Source: Yoonia sp. R2331 (lineage in GTDB: Bacteria; Pseudomonadota; Alphaproteobacteria; Rhodobacterales; Rhodobacteraceae). Taken from it: a stretch of 64,000 nt of DNA. The stretch spans positions 310,001 to 374,000 of the forward strand of contig NZ_JBGCUN010000001.1 in assembly GCF_041103235.1 (NCBI RefSeq), read 5' to 3'. Of this stretch, positions 34,213 to 42,344 are shown piece by piece. A model generated the notes under the pieces. The model searched no databases, was not told where the DNA came from, and was given only the letters and a program-made list of their open reading frames with translations. Position 1 is the stretch's first letter. The number at the start of each line of letters is the position of its first letter. Position numbers and translations under genes: made by a program.

Positions 34213-34797
34213 CTAGCCGGGCGCGCGGGTCAGCCAAAGCACATCAAAATCGCTTTCCACCACCGGTGACGGGAACAGGATGCGGGCGCTATCGGGCCCG
34301 GATTGTTCGACCAACCCGACCTGCGGCTGCACTTCTCCGTTGCCAATAAATGCCGGGTGCAGCGCGTCATAGGCGCGCTGTGGCGCGTCATTCACTGTGC
34401 CCACACCCAGATAGATCATCCGCCCGTCGATGATCTGGATCGTACCGGACGTGCGCTGGCTTCCGGTCAGTTTTTCAAAGGTGAACCTGGTCCCATCCGG
34501 CGTGATCCGGCAGTCAAACTTGGCATAAGCCACCAGACTGACCAGACCGCCCATCTTGAACGTCCGACACGACCAATCGCCTGCCAGCGTGGTCTGCAGC
34601 GGGGGCAGGGGCGACCCGGCCAAAGCCTCTTGCAGCAGGTCAATGTCACCGCGACGGCCCGCGGCAAAGGCCCCCAACAGCGCTTCGCCCGCGGTGGCGT
34701 CCAAATCCGCCAGTCGCGCGGCCTCTTGCGGGCGCATGTCTTGTGCGGCAGCGGGCAGGGCGGCAAACGCCAACAGCAGGCTAATCAGTCGCATCAT
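34213..34797 (-). CDS. DUF4893 secreted protein
   Basis: A 194-residue protein with a signal peptide (MMRLISLLLAFAALPAAAQD) and a DUF4893-like domain: GDWSCRTFKMGG, then FTFEKLTGSQRTSGTI, GRMIYLGVGTVND and SDFDVLWLTR. Probable periplasmic protein of unknown function. The start at 34797 overlaps the 3' end of the DUF2237 gene; the neighbouring ATG at 34794 is equally possible. Confidence 0.75.
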   Translation of the reverse strand: MMRLISLLLAFAALPAAAQDMRPQEAARLADLDATAGEALLGAFAAGRRGDIDLLQEALAGSPLPPLQTTLAGDWSCRTFKMGGLVSLVAYAKFDCRITPDGTRFTFEKLTGSQRTSGTIQIIDGRMIYLGVGTVNDAPQRAYDALHPAFIGNGEVQPQVGLVEQSGPDSARILFPSPVVESDFDVLWLTRAPG

Positions 34798-35155
34798 ACT
34801 GGCGCAGCACATCAATCGGGACAATCTCAAGCGCGCGCACATGGGTGGCATGCAGATTCACTTGCGGCGCGCAGCCTTCGTCATGGGCCTGCAGAAACCG
34901 CGAGGCGCACAAACACCAGCCGTCGCCTGGGTTCAGGCCGGGAAAGCCAAATTCGGGCCGGGGCGTCGACAGATCATTGCCGACGTATTTCGAATAGGCG
35001 AGGAATTCGGCCGTCATCACCGCGCAGACCGTGTGACTGCCCGCATCTTCTGTGCAGGTATCGCAAGCACCGTTGCGAAAGAAGCCGGTCATCGGATCGG
35101 TCGAGCAGCTTTGCAAGGTGCTGCCCAGAACGTTGAAAGAGGGGTCTTTTTCCAT
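34781..35155 (-). CDS. DUF2237 family protein
   Basis: A 124-residue cytosolic protein of the DUF2237 family. The N-terminus MEKDPSFNVLGSTLQSCSTDPMTGFFRNG and the C-terminal half NPGDGWCLCASRFLQAH with VNLHATHVRALEIVP match the family's conserved cysteines (CSTDP, CDTC, WCLC) and histidine. The biochemical role is not known. Between the DUF2332 gene and the DUF4893 gene on the same strand. Confidence 0.85.
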   Translation of the reverse strand: MEKDPSFNVLGSTLQSCSTDPMTGFFRNGACDTCTEDAGSHTVCAVMTAEFLAYSKYVGNDLSTPRPEFGFPGLNPGDGWCLCASRFLQAHDEGCAPQVNLHATHVRALEIVPIDVLRQYDATD

Positions 35156-35164
35156 GTCCCGACC

Positions 35165-36202
35165 CTAACGCGGAATGGCGGCCAACCGCCAGTCGATCCA
35201 ACGCCCGTGGAAATCGGCGCGCCCCAGATCAAGCGTCACATCGCCGGGCCAAAGCCGCAGGGTCAATGCCGCCCCCCGCGTGCCACCATCGTTTTCCATC
35301 CCGAACCACGCCAGCGGCGCCTCTTCGGTTGCTGACGCTCCAGCGGCTTCAATCAGGGCAGTGCCCTGGGCCTGTTTGTCCGCCGGAAAATACTGCCACG
35401 CGATTGTGGAATAGATCAGATGCAGCACCCCGGCCTGATGCGGCAGGCGCGGCGCCAGCCAGTCAATCGCGTCGCCCTGATCGACAGCCGTTGCCGCTGC
35501 CTGGATCGCGGCGCGCGTCAGCGACAGGCGTTCTGGCTGATCCGGCCACAGATAGGCCTGCAGTCGCAGCGCATCGGCCGCAGGGTCCAGCGGGTTCAAA
35601 TCCACGCCCGCGCGCATGGCCACGACGGGCCGGGTGGCGGGGGGCACGGGCCCGGACCATTCCGGCGCCAGCGTCAGGGCAGGGGCGTCAGGGCCAAAGG
35701 TCTGCCCGCCCGCCGCCAATGCATAGGCATCCCAATGCAGGTTCAGCCCACCACTTGCGCCAAGCTCGGATGTCCGCATCGGCAGGCCAAACCGTGCAGC
35801 CAGCAGATGGCCCGCACCAATCAGGGTTGCAGCGCGGCGTACCTCATTGGTTTGCGGCGCACTGTCCAGCCAAGCATTGATCGCACCGGCATCGGTCTGC
35901 AGCACCGTGCATACAGCGTCCCACAAAGCGGCATCGCTGGCCTTTTGCGGCGGATAGACCGGGGCCAGCACCGCGTGCCCTTGCAGATGCAGCGCATGCA
36001 GCGCCCCGGCCAGCCGCAACGGCACCGATTGCGCCCGCGGCCCAAGGTCACCCTCCCAGCCAAAGACCCGCTCAGTGATCAGACCCTCCGGCCAGTCCTG
36101 CGTGGCAAAAAGCGCCATCAACTGCCCCATGAAGGGCGAGCCGAGTGCGGCACAAGCCTTTGATTGGAAATCAAAAGCCTCAGCAACTTGGGGCGGCGTC
36201 AC
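35165..36202 (-). CDS. DUF2332 family protein
   Basis: A 345-residue cytosolic protein typical of the DUF2332 family: SELGASGGLNLHWDAYA, GVDLNPLDPAADALRLQAYLWPDQPERL and VLHLIYSTIAWQYFPADK. The Rossmann-like signature suggests a methyltransferase-related fold, but no reaction is known. Its start overlaps the end of pth by 4 bp, so it is probably co-transcribed with pth. Confidence 0.85.
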   Translation of the reverse strand: MTPPQVAEAFDFQSKACAALGSPFMGQLMALFATQDWPEGLITERVFGWEGDLGPRAQSVPLRLAGALHALHLQGHAVLAPVYPPQKASDAALWDAVCTVLQTDAGAINAWLDSAPQTNEVRRAATLIGAGHLLAARFGLPMRTSELGASGGLNLHWDAYALAAGGQTFGPDAPALTLAPEWSGPVPPATRPVVAMRAGVDLNPLDPAADALRLQAYLWPDQPERLSLTRAAIQAAATAVDQGDAIDWLAPRLPHQAGVLHLIYSTIAWQYFPADKQAQGTALIEAAGASATEEAPLAWFGMENDGGTRGAALTLRLWPGDVTLDLGRADFHGRWIDWRLAAIPR

Positions 36203-36873
36203 TTGAACCTGTCCATCAGTTTTTGCATCGGCGACCGGGTGTCTTCGGGCACAGGCGCCGGTTCCGGTTTCGCCTTTGGCTTTGGCTTGGTGGTAGAGGA
36301 CCGGGGCGGTGCTGCCCGCAAGGCAACCGCATTCAGTAACTTGTCACCATGCCCTGCGACAAGCTGCGCGATCCCGTCCGAAATCCCGCGCAATACATCA
36401 TCCAGCCAGTCCTGATCCGCCTTGGCAAAATCGCGCAACACATAGCCCGGCACGGCGTCCTTGTGGCCGGGATGCCCGACACCCAGCCGCACGCGGTCGT
36501 AATCGGGGCCGATATGCCCGTGGATCGAGCGCAAGCCATTGTGCCCCGCATGCCCCCCCCCGGTTTTCAGCCGCACCTTTGAGGGGGCCAGATCAATCTC
36601 ATCGTGAAAGACAATCACATCCTCAGGGGCGAGTTTATGAAACCGCATCGCCTCTCCGACCGACTGACCAGAAAGGTTCATGAAGGTCTCTGGCTTGAGC
36701 AACAGAACCTTGTCCGCGCCAAAGCGACCCTCGCTGATCTGGCCCTGAAACTTGGACCGCCAACTTGCGAATCCATGATCATTGGCGACCCGATCCAGTG
36801 CCATAAACCCGATATTGTGGCGGTTGCCTGCGTATTTTTCGCCCGGATTGCCGAGCCCTACAATCAATTTCAT
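36199..36873 (-). CDS. pth: Peptidyl-tRNA hydrolase
   Basis: Essential esterase that releases tRNA from prematurely dropped peptidyl-tRNA. The 224-residue protein begins MKLIVGLGNPGEKYAGNRHNIG (catalytic His in RHNIG), then KPETFMNLSG, VFHDEIDLAPSKVRLKTGGGHAGHNGLRSI with the catalytic Asp. A proline/lysine-rich C-terminal extension (about residues 190-224) ends in MQKLMDRFK. In related genomes pth normally lies directly behind rplY; here rplY is 18.8 kb away. Confidence 0.96.
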   Translation of the reverse strand: MKLIVGLGNPGEKYAGNRHNIGFMALDRVANDHGFASWRSKFQGQISEGRFGADKVLLLKPETFMNLSGQSVGEAMRFHKLAPEDVIVFHDEIDLAPSKVRLKTGGGHAGHNGLRSIHGHIGPDYDRVRLGVGHPGHKDAVPGYVLRDFAKADQDWLDDVLRGISDGIAQLVAGHGDKLLNAVALRAAPPRSSTTKPKPKAKPEPAPVPEDTRSPMQKLMDRFK

Positions 36874-37103
36874 ACCAACAATTTATAGCGAAACCTGCCT
36901 GTGCAACAGGCCCAAACGCGGTCAATGCGGCAGTGCAGCGGACAAAGTTCTTGATTTTAGAAACCGGACTTCGTTCAATTGTCAGACATTTAGAAAGGTG
37001 GCGCCGCTCCACCTCTGCTACTTGGGCAGACATGCGTAGCGGTCATTCAAGGCAAAACCTCGCCAGGTCAGGTGTGGTTTTCAGTTATCTGGGAGGATAC
37101 CAC

Positions 37104-38501
37104 ATGAATTTACGGCCAGATCCGACGTTCCACGCAACCCCGCAGCTTGCGATGGCGGCACCCACCGAAAACTATGCGTTCACCGTGATGCTAAGCCCCG
37201 ACGGCGAGCAATCCGATGGGATCGCCGTGGTCGATGTGAACCCCAAATCCAAGACCTACGGCGAGATCGTGCATCAGGTCATCGTCCCCAACAAGGGCGA
37301 CGAATTTCACCACTTTGGCTGGAACGCCTGTTCCTCGGCCTTGTCACCTCTGACGGGCCATGCCTTTCTTGAACGGCGCTACCTGATCGTGCCGGGCATC
37401 CGCTCGTCGCGCATCTACATCATCGACGTCAAAGACCCGCTCAAGGCCAAGATCCACAAGACGATCGAGCCAGAGGAAGTTTTTGAAAAGACAGGGTATT
37501 CCCGCCCTCACACGATTCACTGCGGGCCAGAGGGCATCTATGTCTCAACCCTTGGGGGCGGTGGCGAAGATGGCACAGATGGCCCTCCGGGCATCTTCAT
37601 CATGGACTGCGAAACCTTCGAAATTATCGGCCGCTACGAGATGGATCGCGGCAAACAGGACAAGCACTACGATTTCTGGTGGAACTTGCCGCAGGATTAC
37701 ATGGTCAGCTCTGAATGGGGCCTGCCGCCACAGTTCGAAGGCGGCATCGTGCCGGATGACCTGCTTAGCAACAAATACGGCCACTCCATCCATTTCTGGG
37801 ATCTGCGCAAGCGCAAGAACATCCAGACAATGGATTTCGGCGAAAACTACCAGATGGCGCTGGAAATCCGCCCGGCCCATGACCCGGCCAAGTCCTATGG
37901 CTTCTGCGGCGTCGTGGTCGATACCACCAACCTGCAGGGCGCAATCTTTACCTGGTGGCGCGATGACGATGGCAATTGGCAGTCCAAGAAAACCATCACC
38001 ATCGACCCCCGGCCAGAGGATCCAGAGAACCTGCCACCGCTTCTGCAGGGATTTGGCGCGGTGCCGCCACTGGTCACCGACATCGACCTCAGCCTTGATG
38101 ACAAATACCTTTATGTCGCCTGCTGGGGCTTGGGTGAAATGCACCAATACGACGTCAGCGATCCGATGAACCCGGTCCTTGCCGGCAAGGTCGAGGTGGG
38201 CGGCATCGCTCGCGGTGCTAATCATCCTAACGGCAAGCCCTTTGCCTTTGGCCCGCAGATGGTCGAGATCAGCCGCGATGGCAAACGCGTCTATTGGACC
38301 AACTCGCTCTATTCGACCTGGGATGACCAGTTCTACCCCGATGACGAAGGCGGGCAGATGGTCATGGCCAACAATGACGAAAACGGCTTCCATCTGGACA
38401 AGGATTTCTACGTCGATTTCCCCAAAGGCTACCGTTCACACCAGATCAGGCTGGAAGGTGGCGATTGTTCGACCGACAGCTTCTGCTACCCGAACGTCTA
38501 A
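37104..38501 (+). CDS. mtoX: SBP56 / selenium-binding protein family, putative methanethiol oxidase
   Basis: A 465-residue beta-propeller of the SELENBP1/MtoX family; bacterial MtoX oxidises methanethiol to formaldehyde, H2O2 and sulfide and is important in DMSP-using marine bacteria. The start at 37104 follows GGGAGGATACC. Family hallmarks include FHHFGWNACSS with the conserved cysteine (about residue 75), SRPHTIHCGPEGIYVSTLG, MVSSEWGLPPQFEGG, YGHSIHFWDLR with metal-ligand candidates, and VPPLVTDIDLSLDDKYLYVACWG. Bacterial MtoX proteins with a Sec signal are periplasmic; this one has no clear signal peptide, so the location and exact reaction are open. Confidence 0.85.
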   Translation: MNLRPDPTFHATPQLAMAAPTENYAFTVMLSPDGEQSDGIAVVDVNPKSKTYGEIVHQVIVPNKGDEFHHFGWNACSSALSPLTGHAFLERRYLIVPGIRSSRIYIIDVKDPLKAKIHKTIEPEEVFEKTGYSRPHTIHCGPEGIYVSTLGGGGEDGTDGPPGIFIMDCETFEIIGRYEMDRGKQDKHYDFWWNLPQDYMVSSEWGLPPQFEGGIVPDDLLSNKYGHSIHFWDLRKRKNIQTMDFGENYQMALEIRPAHDPAKSYGFCGVVVDTTNLQGAIFTWWRDDDGNWQSKKTITIDPRPEDPENLPPLLQGFGAVPPLVTDIDLSLDDKYLYVACWGLGEMHQYDVSDPMNPVLAGKVEVGGIARGANHPNGKPFAFGPQMVEISRDGKRVYWTNSLYSTWDDQFYPDDEGGQMVMANNDENGFHLDKDFYVDFPKGYRSHQIRLEGGDCSTDSFCYPNV

Positions 38502-38522
38502 CCTTTGGAAGACGTGACTTCA

Positions 38523-39176
38523 GTGGCGGCCCTTTGGGGGGCCGTCATTTTTTCAGGCATATATCACGGCGTGAACCCCGGCATGGGCTGGCCCTTGGCG
38601 GTTTCTGCTGCGCTGTTCGAACAAAAGACGGCCGCATTGCTGCGGGCGCTTGTGGCTTTGGCCGTGGGCCACTTCATCGCGATGACCGCGATCCTTTTGC
38701 CGTTTTCGATGATGCTGACCTTGGCGCAGTACGAGGTCGAAATCCGCATCGGGGCCGGTATCCTTGTCATCGCCCTTGGTGTCTATCTGCTGATCAACCG
38801 ACGGCATCCCCGGTTTCTGGCGCGGGTCAAACCAACGCAACTTGGGCTTTGGTCATTCCTCGCCGCCATGGCGCATGGCGCTGGGCTGATGCTTGTGCCG
38901 ATCTACCTTGGCATTTGCGCGGTCGAAGAATTGGACGCAGGTCACCAAGCGGCAAGCACGCTGATGTCCGCCAACATCGGCATCGCCTTCACCGTGGCCT
39001 TTGCCCACACGCTTGCCATGACCTTGGCAGGGGGCGCGCTGGCCGCAGGCATGTACTTCTGGCTCGGCCTCAAATTCCTGTCCAAGACTTGGTTCAATCT
39101 TGATGTGGTCTGGGCGCTCAGCCTGATTTTGGTGGGTGTGCTGGGTATCTGGCACGCATATGCTGGTCACGGCTAA
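38523..39176 (+). CDS. Polytopic membrane protein following the SBP56 gene
   Basis: About 217 residues with six hydrophobic segments. The first helix carries SGIYHGVNPGMGWPLAVSAALFE, and a later one IAFTVAFAHTLAMTLAGGALA; the paired histidine-glycine motifs recall UreH/NicO-type transporters and LysE-like exporters, but assignment is uncertain. There is no ATG near the start; GTG at 38523 has GGAAG ten bases upstream and is preferred, with GTG at 38514 and TTG at 38505 as alternatives. Only a few bases separate it from the SBP56 gene, so they form an operon, and it may move a substrate, product or copper for that enzyme. Confidence 0.7.
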   Translation: MAALWGAVIFSGIYHGVNPGMGWPLAVSAALFEQKTAALLRALVALAVGHFIAMTAILLPFSMMLTLAQYEVEIRIGAGILVIALGVYLLINRRHPRFLARVKPTQLGLWSFLAAMAHGAGLMLVPIYLGICAVEELDAGHQAASTLMSANIGIAFTVAFAHTLAMTLAGGALAAGMYFWLGLKFLSKTWFNLDVVWALSLILVGVLGIWHAYAGHG

Positions 39177-39488
39177 GGGCCGAAGGTTCAGAATGCGGAG
39201 ATTTGCCGCCGTTGCCCATTTGGGCGTTTGCTGATGTGGCATCCGCTCGCAGGTGCGGCGCATGTTCAGTCGCGATGCGGCGTATGGCACCAATCCGGTC
39301 GTTCATCAGCGTCGATCTGAAGGAAACTGAAACCCTACGTTTGTCGCAGCTCTGTGAGACGTGCAAAGCGCTCATTACTGGCGTGTCAGTTCAATCATAC
39401 CCGGGATCAAGCGTTTCTTGTCAGCGCGTCCCTGCTGTAACCGACGCTGAGTTGATTGTTTTTACCCCAACACGCGGCGCCCCAGCCG
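39177..39488. other. Intergenic stretch, no supported gene
   Basis: About 310 bp between the membrane protein and the WYL regulator. Short frames exist on both strands, but none has a convincing start or family. Confidence 0.5.
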
Positions 39489-40217
39489 TCATACTTCGTG
39501 CGTTGGATTTCCGTCCTGTGTCGGCGCAAAATCAGCCCATGGGCGCATATCGAATGGGGTTTGTGCCAGCGTTGCTTTTGCTATTCGGTCACAGCGGAGC
39601 GTCCGCGGCGCCCCACGCAGATGATCCCAGCAAATCACGTACCAGACTGGCGGATTGACCAGTAGATAATGTGGTTCAATCTCACGGGTGGTCATCTGGC
39701 TCTGGCCATCGCGATAGTCAATCTGCAGATTGCGGCACAGTACAAAGGCTTCTTTTAGCGCGCTGCTGATCTGCATTGGCGTGGTGGAAAAGCTGTCAAC
39801 GATGGCACCCGATGCCGTTGCCCCAATTCGAATACGCCTCCGCAACGTCCCGATCCGGCGCTGATCAACATGCGAGAACGAGGCCAGCAATTTACGCCGA
39901 ATTGCACCGGAATGCCCCATTTGAAACGCCCCATAAGCCGTTTCGCCGATGGCCAAACCAATTAACAAATCAAGAGTTTCTCCACGGGTTAGCGACACGC
40001 GACCGATGCCCCATGTTGAAGGTAAACGAACCCCGCCACCGCGCCCGCGTTCTGCCTCAATGGGTAATCCGCGTTCGCGAAGTATGTCCAGATCACGATG
40101 GACTGTGCGCAATGACACGCCAAGTTCTTTGGCCGCGTCACGAAGGATGAGAGGGTCGTCGGATTTTAACCAGTATTCCAGCCGGTCCAGACGTTCGATA
40201 CGTGCGTGTGTTCCCAT
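39489..40217 (-). CDS. YafY-type WYL-domain transcriptional regulator
   Basis: A 242-residue regulator with an N-terminal HTH (HTH_11: LEYWLKSDDPLILRDAAKELGVSLRTVHRDLDILRERG) and a C-terminal WYL-type domain (about residues 150-215, with LQIDYRDGQSQMTTREIEPHYLLVNPPVWYVICW). It is divergent from a small monooxygenase-like gene, and a perfect inverted repeat lies between the two starts. WYL proteins usually respond to small ligands or nucleic acids; the effector is unknown. Confidence 0.85.
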   Translation of the reverse strand: MGTHARIERLDRLEYWLKSDDPLILRDAAKELGVSLRTVHRDLDILRERGLPIEAERGRGGGVRLPSTWGIGRVSLTRGETLDLLIGLAIGETAYGAFQMGHSGAIRRKLLASFSHVDQRRIGTLRRRIRIGATASGAIVDSFSTTPMQISSALKEAFVLCRNLQIDYRDGQSQMTTREIEPHYLLVNPPVWYVICWDHLRGAPRTLRCDRIAKATLAQTPFDMRPWADFAPTQDGNPTHEV

Positions 40218-40235
40218 AGACCAAGCGTCGCATAA

Positions 40236-40258
40236 AATATGCCATTTTTTGGCATATT
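40236..40258. promoter_or_regulatory. Probable operator of the WYL regulator
   Basis: AATATGCCA (40236-40244) and TGGCATATT (40250-40258), a perfect 9-bp inverted repeat with a TTTTT spacer, 20-45 bp from both divergent starts. Placement fits autoregulation and control of the monooxygenase-like gene. Confidence 0.6.
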
Positions 40259-40302
40259 ACCCTCTTACAAGCAAGGAATCAGAACCTAGAATTGGAGAAC
40301 AC

Positions 40303-40632
40303 ATGACACAAACCATCCTTGAGCTTGCCACGATCACACTTGCCGACGGCAAATCCGAAGCAGAGTTGCTTCGCGCGTCCGAGGCCTTTCAGAGCGAATT
40401 TCTAGATCATCAAGACGGCTTTCTGCGCCGCGATATGGTGCGCCGAGCTGACGGAACATTTACAGACATAATCCTCTGGGAAAGCCGCGCCAAAGCAGAC
40501 GCCGTGTTTGAACGCGCGATGCAATCCGAGGCGGCCGGCGGCTATTTCGCTCATATGAAAATCGACCCCGAAAAAATGGATGAGGGCGTCGAACACTGCG
40601 CCGTTCTGCGATCATTCAAAGCAGAACCCTGA
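40303..40632 (+). CDS. Antibiotic-biosynthesis-monooxygenase-like (ABM/dimeric alpha-beta barrel) protein
   Basis: A 109-residue protein starting MTQTILELATITLADGK behind TTGGAGAACAC. The pattern (AELLRASEAFQSEFLDHQDGFLRRDMVRRADG, then DIILWESRAKADAVFERAM) is that of small dimeric alpha-beta-barrel proteins, some of which are cofactor-free oxygenases. Its divergent partner is the WYL regulator. The reaction is unknown. Confidence 0.75.
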   Translation: MTQTILELATITLADGKSEAELLRASEAFQSEFLDHQDGFLRRDMVRRADGTFTDIILWESRAKADAVFERAMQSEAAGGYFAHMKIDPEKMDEGVEHCAVLRSFKAEP

Positions 40633-40871
40633 AGACTTGCAATCCGCCGTCGGTATCTTGAGGCAAGGGCGCGTTTGCGCAAATGCGCCTTTGGCTCACC
40701 TGACTGGTTTCACTTTGCCGCGCGTGATTTACGATGCGAGATGCTTGGGATTATCAACCCCTCGACCGTTCCATTTTCTCAGTTGCAGCATGGTTTGTAA
40801 CGCAACTTTTCGGCGCTCTGAAAGTCGGGATCACCGGCAATCCCACTTATCAGATAGCCCAATTTCAGGTT
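40633..40871. other. Degenerate intergenic DNA
   Basis: No gene can be supported. A plus-strand frame near 40734-40919 reads WDYQPLDRSIFSVAAWFVTQL, protein-like in composition but without a recognisable family; it may be a remnant, like the two pseudogenes that follow. Confidence 0.4.
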
Positions 40872-41110
40872 CTAATCCGTTGGAGAACCCAAACCCGAAA
40901 TTCCCCAGTCGGCTTCTAACGCGCTGCGCATGGATTGAATGACTTCGGGTGTGATCCGATCGGCAAGCTCTTGTTCAACACATTCGAGGACACTGCGCGC
41001 ATCGTTGGCGAAACGATTGCCCTTCTCCGTCATAACAATAATCTTTTGATTGTGCCGCACAGTGTCCTGGTCCAGTTCAAGGAACACCATTTTCTGCAAC
41101 TCCGTGGTTG
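40872..41110 (-). pseudogene. C-terminal remnant of a MarR-family regulator
   Basis: Reading from about 41110 downward: LQKMVFLELDQDTVRHNQKI, IVMTEKGNRFANDARSVLEC, VEQELADRITPEVIQSMRSA. This is the wing and dimer-helix part of a MarR protein (the L-T-x-K-G element is clear). The winged-helix N-terminal half is missing; the frame upstream of 41110 has no MarR-like sequence. Confidence 0.6.
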
Positions 41111-41246
41111 TGCGGTACCGGTGTCGCCAAGATGTTCCAGCGCATTGAGAACGCTCAAGGAATACCACCGAGACGCTTATTGAAACAGAAGGTTCAATGG
41201 CGCGCACCTCGCCATCGGCATTAAACCTAACCCGAAATGGGTACAG

Positions 41247-41594
41247 ACGGGAAAATCATTTGTTGGAAAATGTCTTTGCGGAAACGTCATCTACCTTGCC
41301 AAAGGGCCGCTCGTCGTTGGTGCGCAGTGCCTTTGTGATGAATGCTGGTGATTGAGGGGAGTGGGCCACTCCGTTGGTGCAATGCTCGCGGCAAAAGCGG
41401 TATCCCTTGAGGGCGCGTTGTGTGTGTTCATATATCCCTCAGGTTAAGGCTCAACTGTCGCCAAAGTGTTTTGTGCAAACTGCCGTAGTTCAATCAATGG
41501 TACAAACACGCGCGCACCGAACCATCTAACTGTGACCCTCAGCCCGACTGGACACCCGAGGGCTAAACAATACCAGCTTTCGCCGGGATTATGA
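41247..41594 (+). pseudogene. Frameshifted remnant of a GFA-family (glutathione-dependent formaldehyde-activating-like) gene
   Basis: Frame 1 from 41247 gives KCLCGNVIYLAKGPLVVGAQ then CLCDECW and a stop. Another frame from about 41358 continues with GVGHSVGAMLAAKAVSLEGA, then a stop, then VFCANCRSSINGTNTRAPNH and LTVTLSP. The order of CxC...CxxC, GHS and CANC elements is that of the zinc-binding GFA fold. At least one frameshift and one in-frame stop make it non-functional. Confidence 0.62.
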
Positions 41595-41643
41595 ATCCCT
41601 CCAATCCAATCGGTAATACTGCAGCAACTCGGAAACGATTTTG

Positions 41644-42237
41644 TTATAGCGTGTTGGGCAAAACCCCGACGACCCTCATGTGTCGCTGAGCCGCGACAAG
41701 TATTGCCTCTTGCTCCGCCGCCTGGGTCTGCAATCGAGCAAGATTGAGTGCGCCAGCTAGCGCGCCCAGAAGTGCCGCTCCCGACATTTGAATTGGAGGG
41801 GTACAGCCAGCAAGCGCGGTGTCAATTAACGCAATTAGGGACCTTGTTCCCGTTTCCAATGCGGTGCGCTCGGCAGCCGAACAGCGATGCACATCCCCAC
41901 TGAGCGCCGCGACGGGGCAACCGCCTGCGGGGTTCTGGACGTGTTTCATGGACAAATAGCGTTCTACAAAACAACCGAGGGCGTCGCGTGCCGACATGGT
42001 CTCCAGATCATGCTCAAGCCGCGAAGTATATGCATCAAAAGCGCGTCGGGTGGCCGAGATGGCAAGATCTTCTTTGTTTTTGAAGTGCCGATAAAATCCG
42101 CCATGAGTCATGCCAGCCGATGTCATGACCTCTGACAGGTTCAACCCCGCATAGCCGTTCAGTCGCAACTGTTGTGCTGCGTTCTCCAACAGGTTTTCGT
42201 GCGTTTTCTCTTTCGCGGCCTTTGACACTCTCGGCAA
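41644..42237 (-). CDS. TetR/AcrR-family regulator
   Basis: A repressor of about 197 residues with an N-terminal HTH (ENLLENAAQQLRLNGYAGLNLSEVMTSAGMTHGGFYRHFKNKEDL). The frame is open to an ATG at 42273, but the TTG at 42237 has AAGGAG six bases upstream and produces the usual TetR N-terminus, so it is preferred. The motif THGGFYRHF and the later GCPVAALSGDV are typical of the subgroup controlling short oxidoreductase or hydrolase operons. Divergent from the MBL-hydrolase gene, with an inverted repeat between them. Confidence 0.82.
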   Translation of the reverse strand: MPRVSKAAKEKTHENLLENAAQQLRLNGYAGLNLSEVMTSAGMTHGGFYRHFKNKEDLAISATRRAFDAYTSRLEHDLETMSARDALGCFVERYLSMKHVQNPAGGCPVAALSGDVHRCSAAERTALETGTRSLIALIDTALAGCTPPIQMSGAALLGALAGALNLARLQTQAAEQEAILVAAQRHMRVVGVLPNTL

Positions 42238-42282
42238 AATTGGCTCCTTGACAATTTTGATGATGGCTATCATCTAAACAAA

Positions 42283-42302
42283 TAGATGACAAGCATCATC
42301 TA
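42283..42302. promoter_or_regulatory. Probable TetR operator
   Basis: TAGATGA (42283-42289) and TCATCTA (42296-42302), a perfect inverted repeat with a 6-bp spacer, between the divergent TetR and MBL-hydrolase genes. A further half-site GATGATAG lies at about 42260-42275. Confidence 0.55.
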
Positions 42303-42344
42303 AAATGGGAGCGGTGCTTTGCAGTGATAATCGGAGAGACGAAG

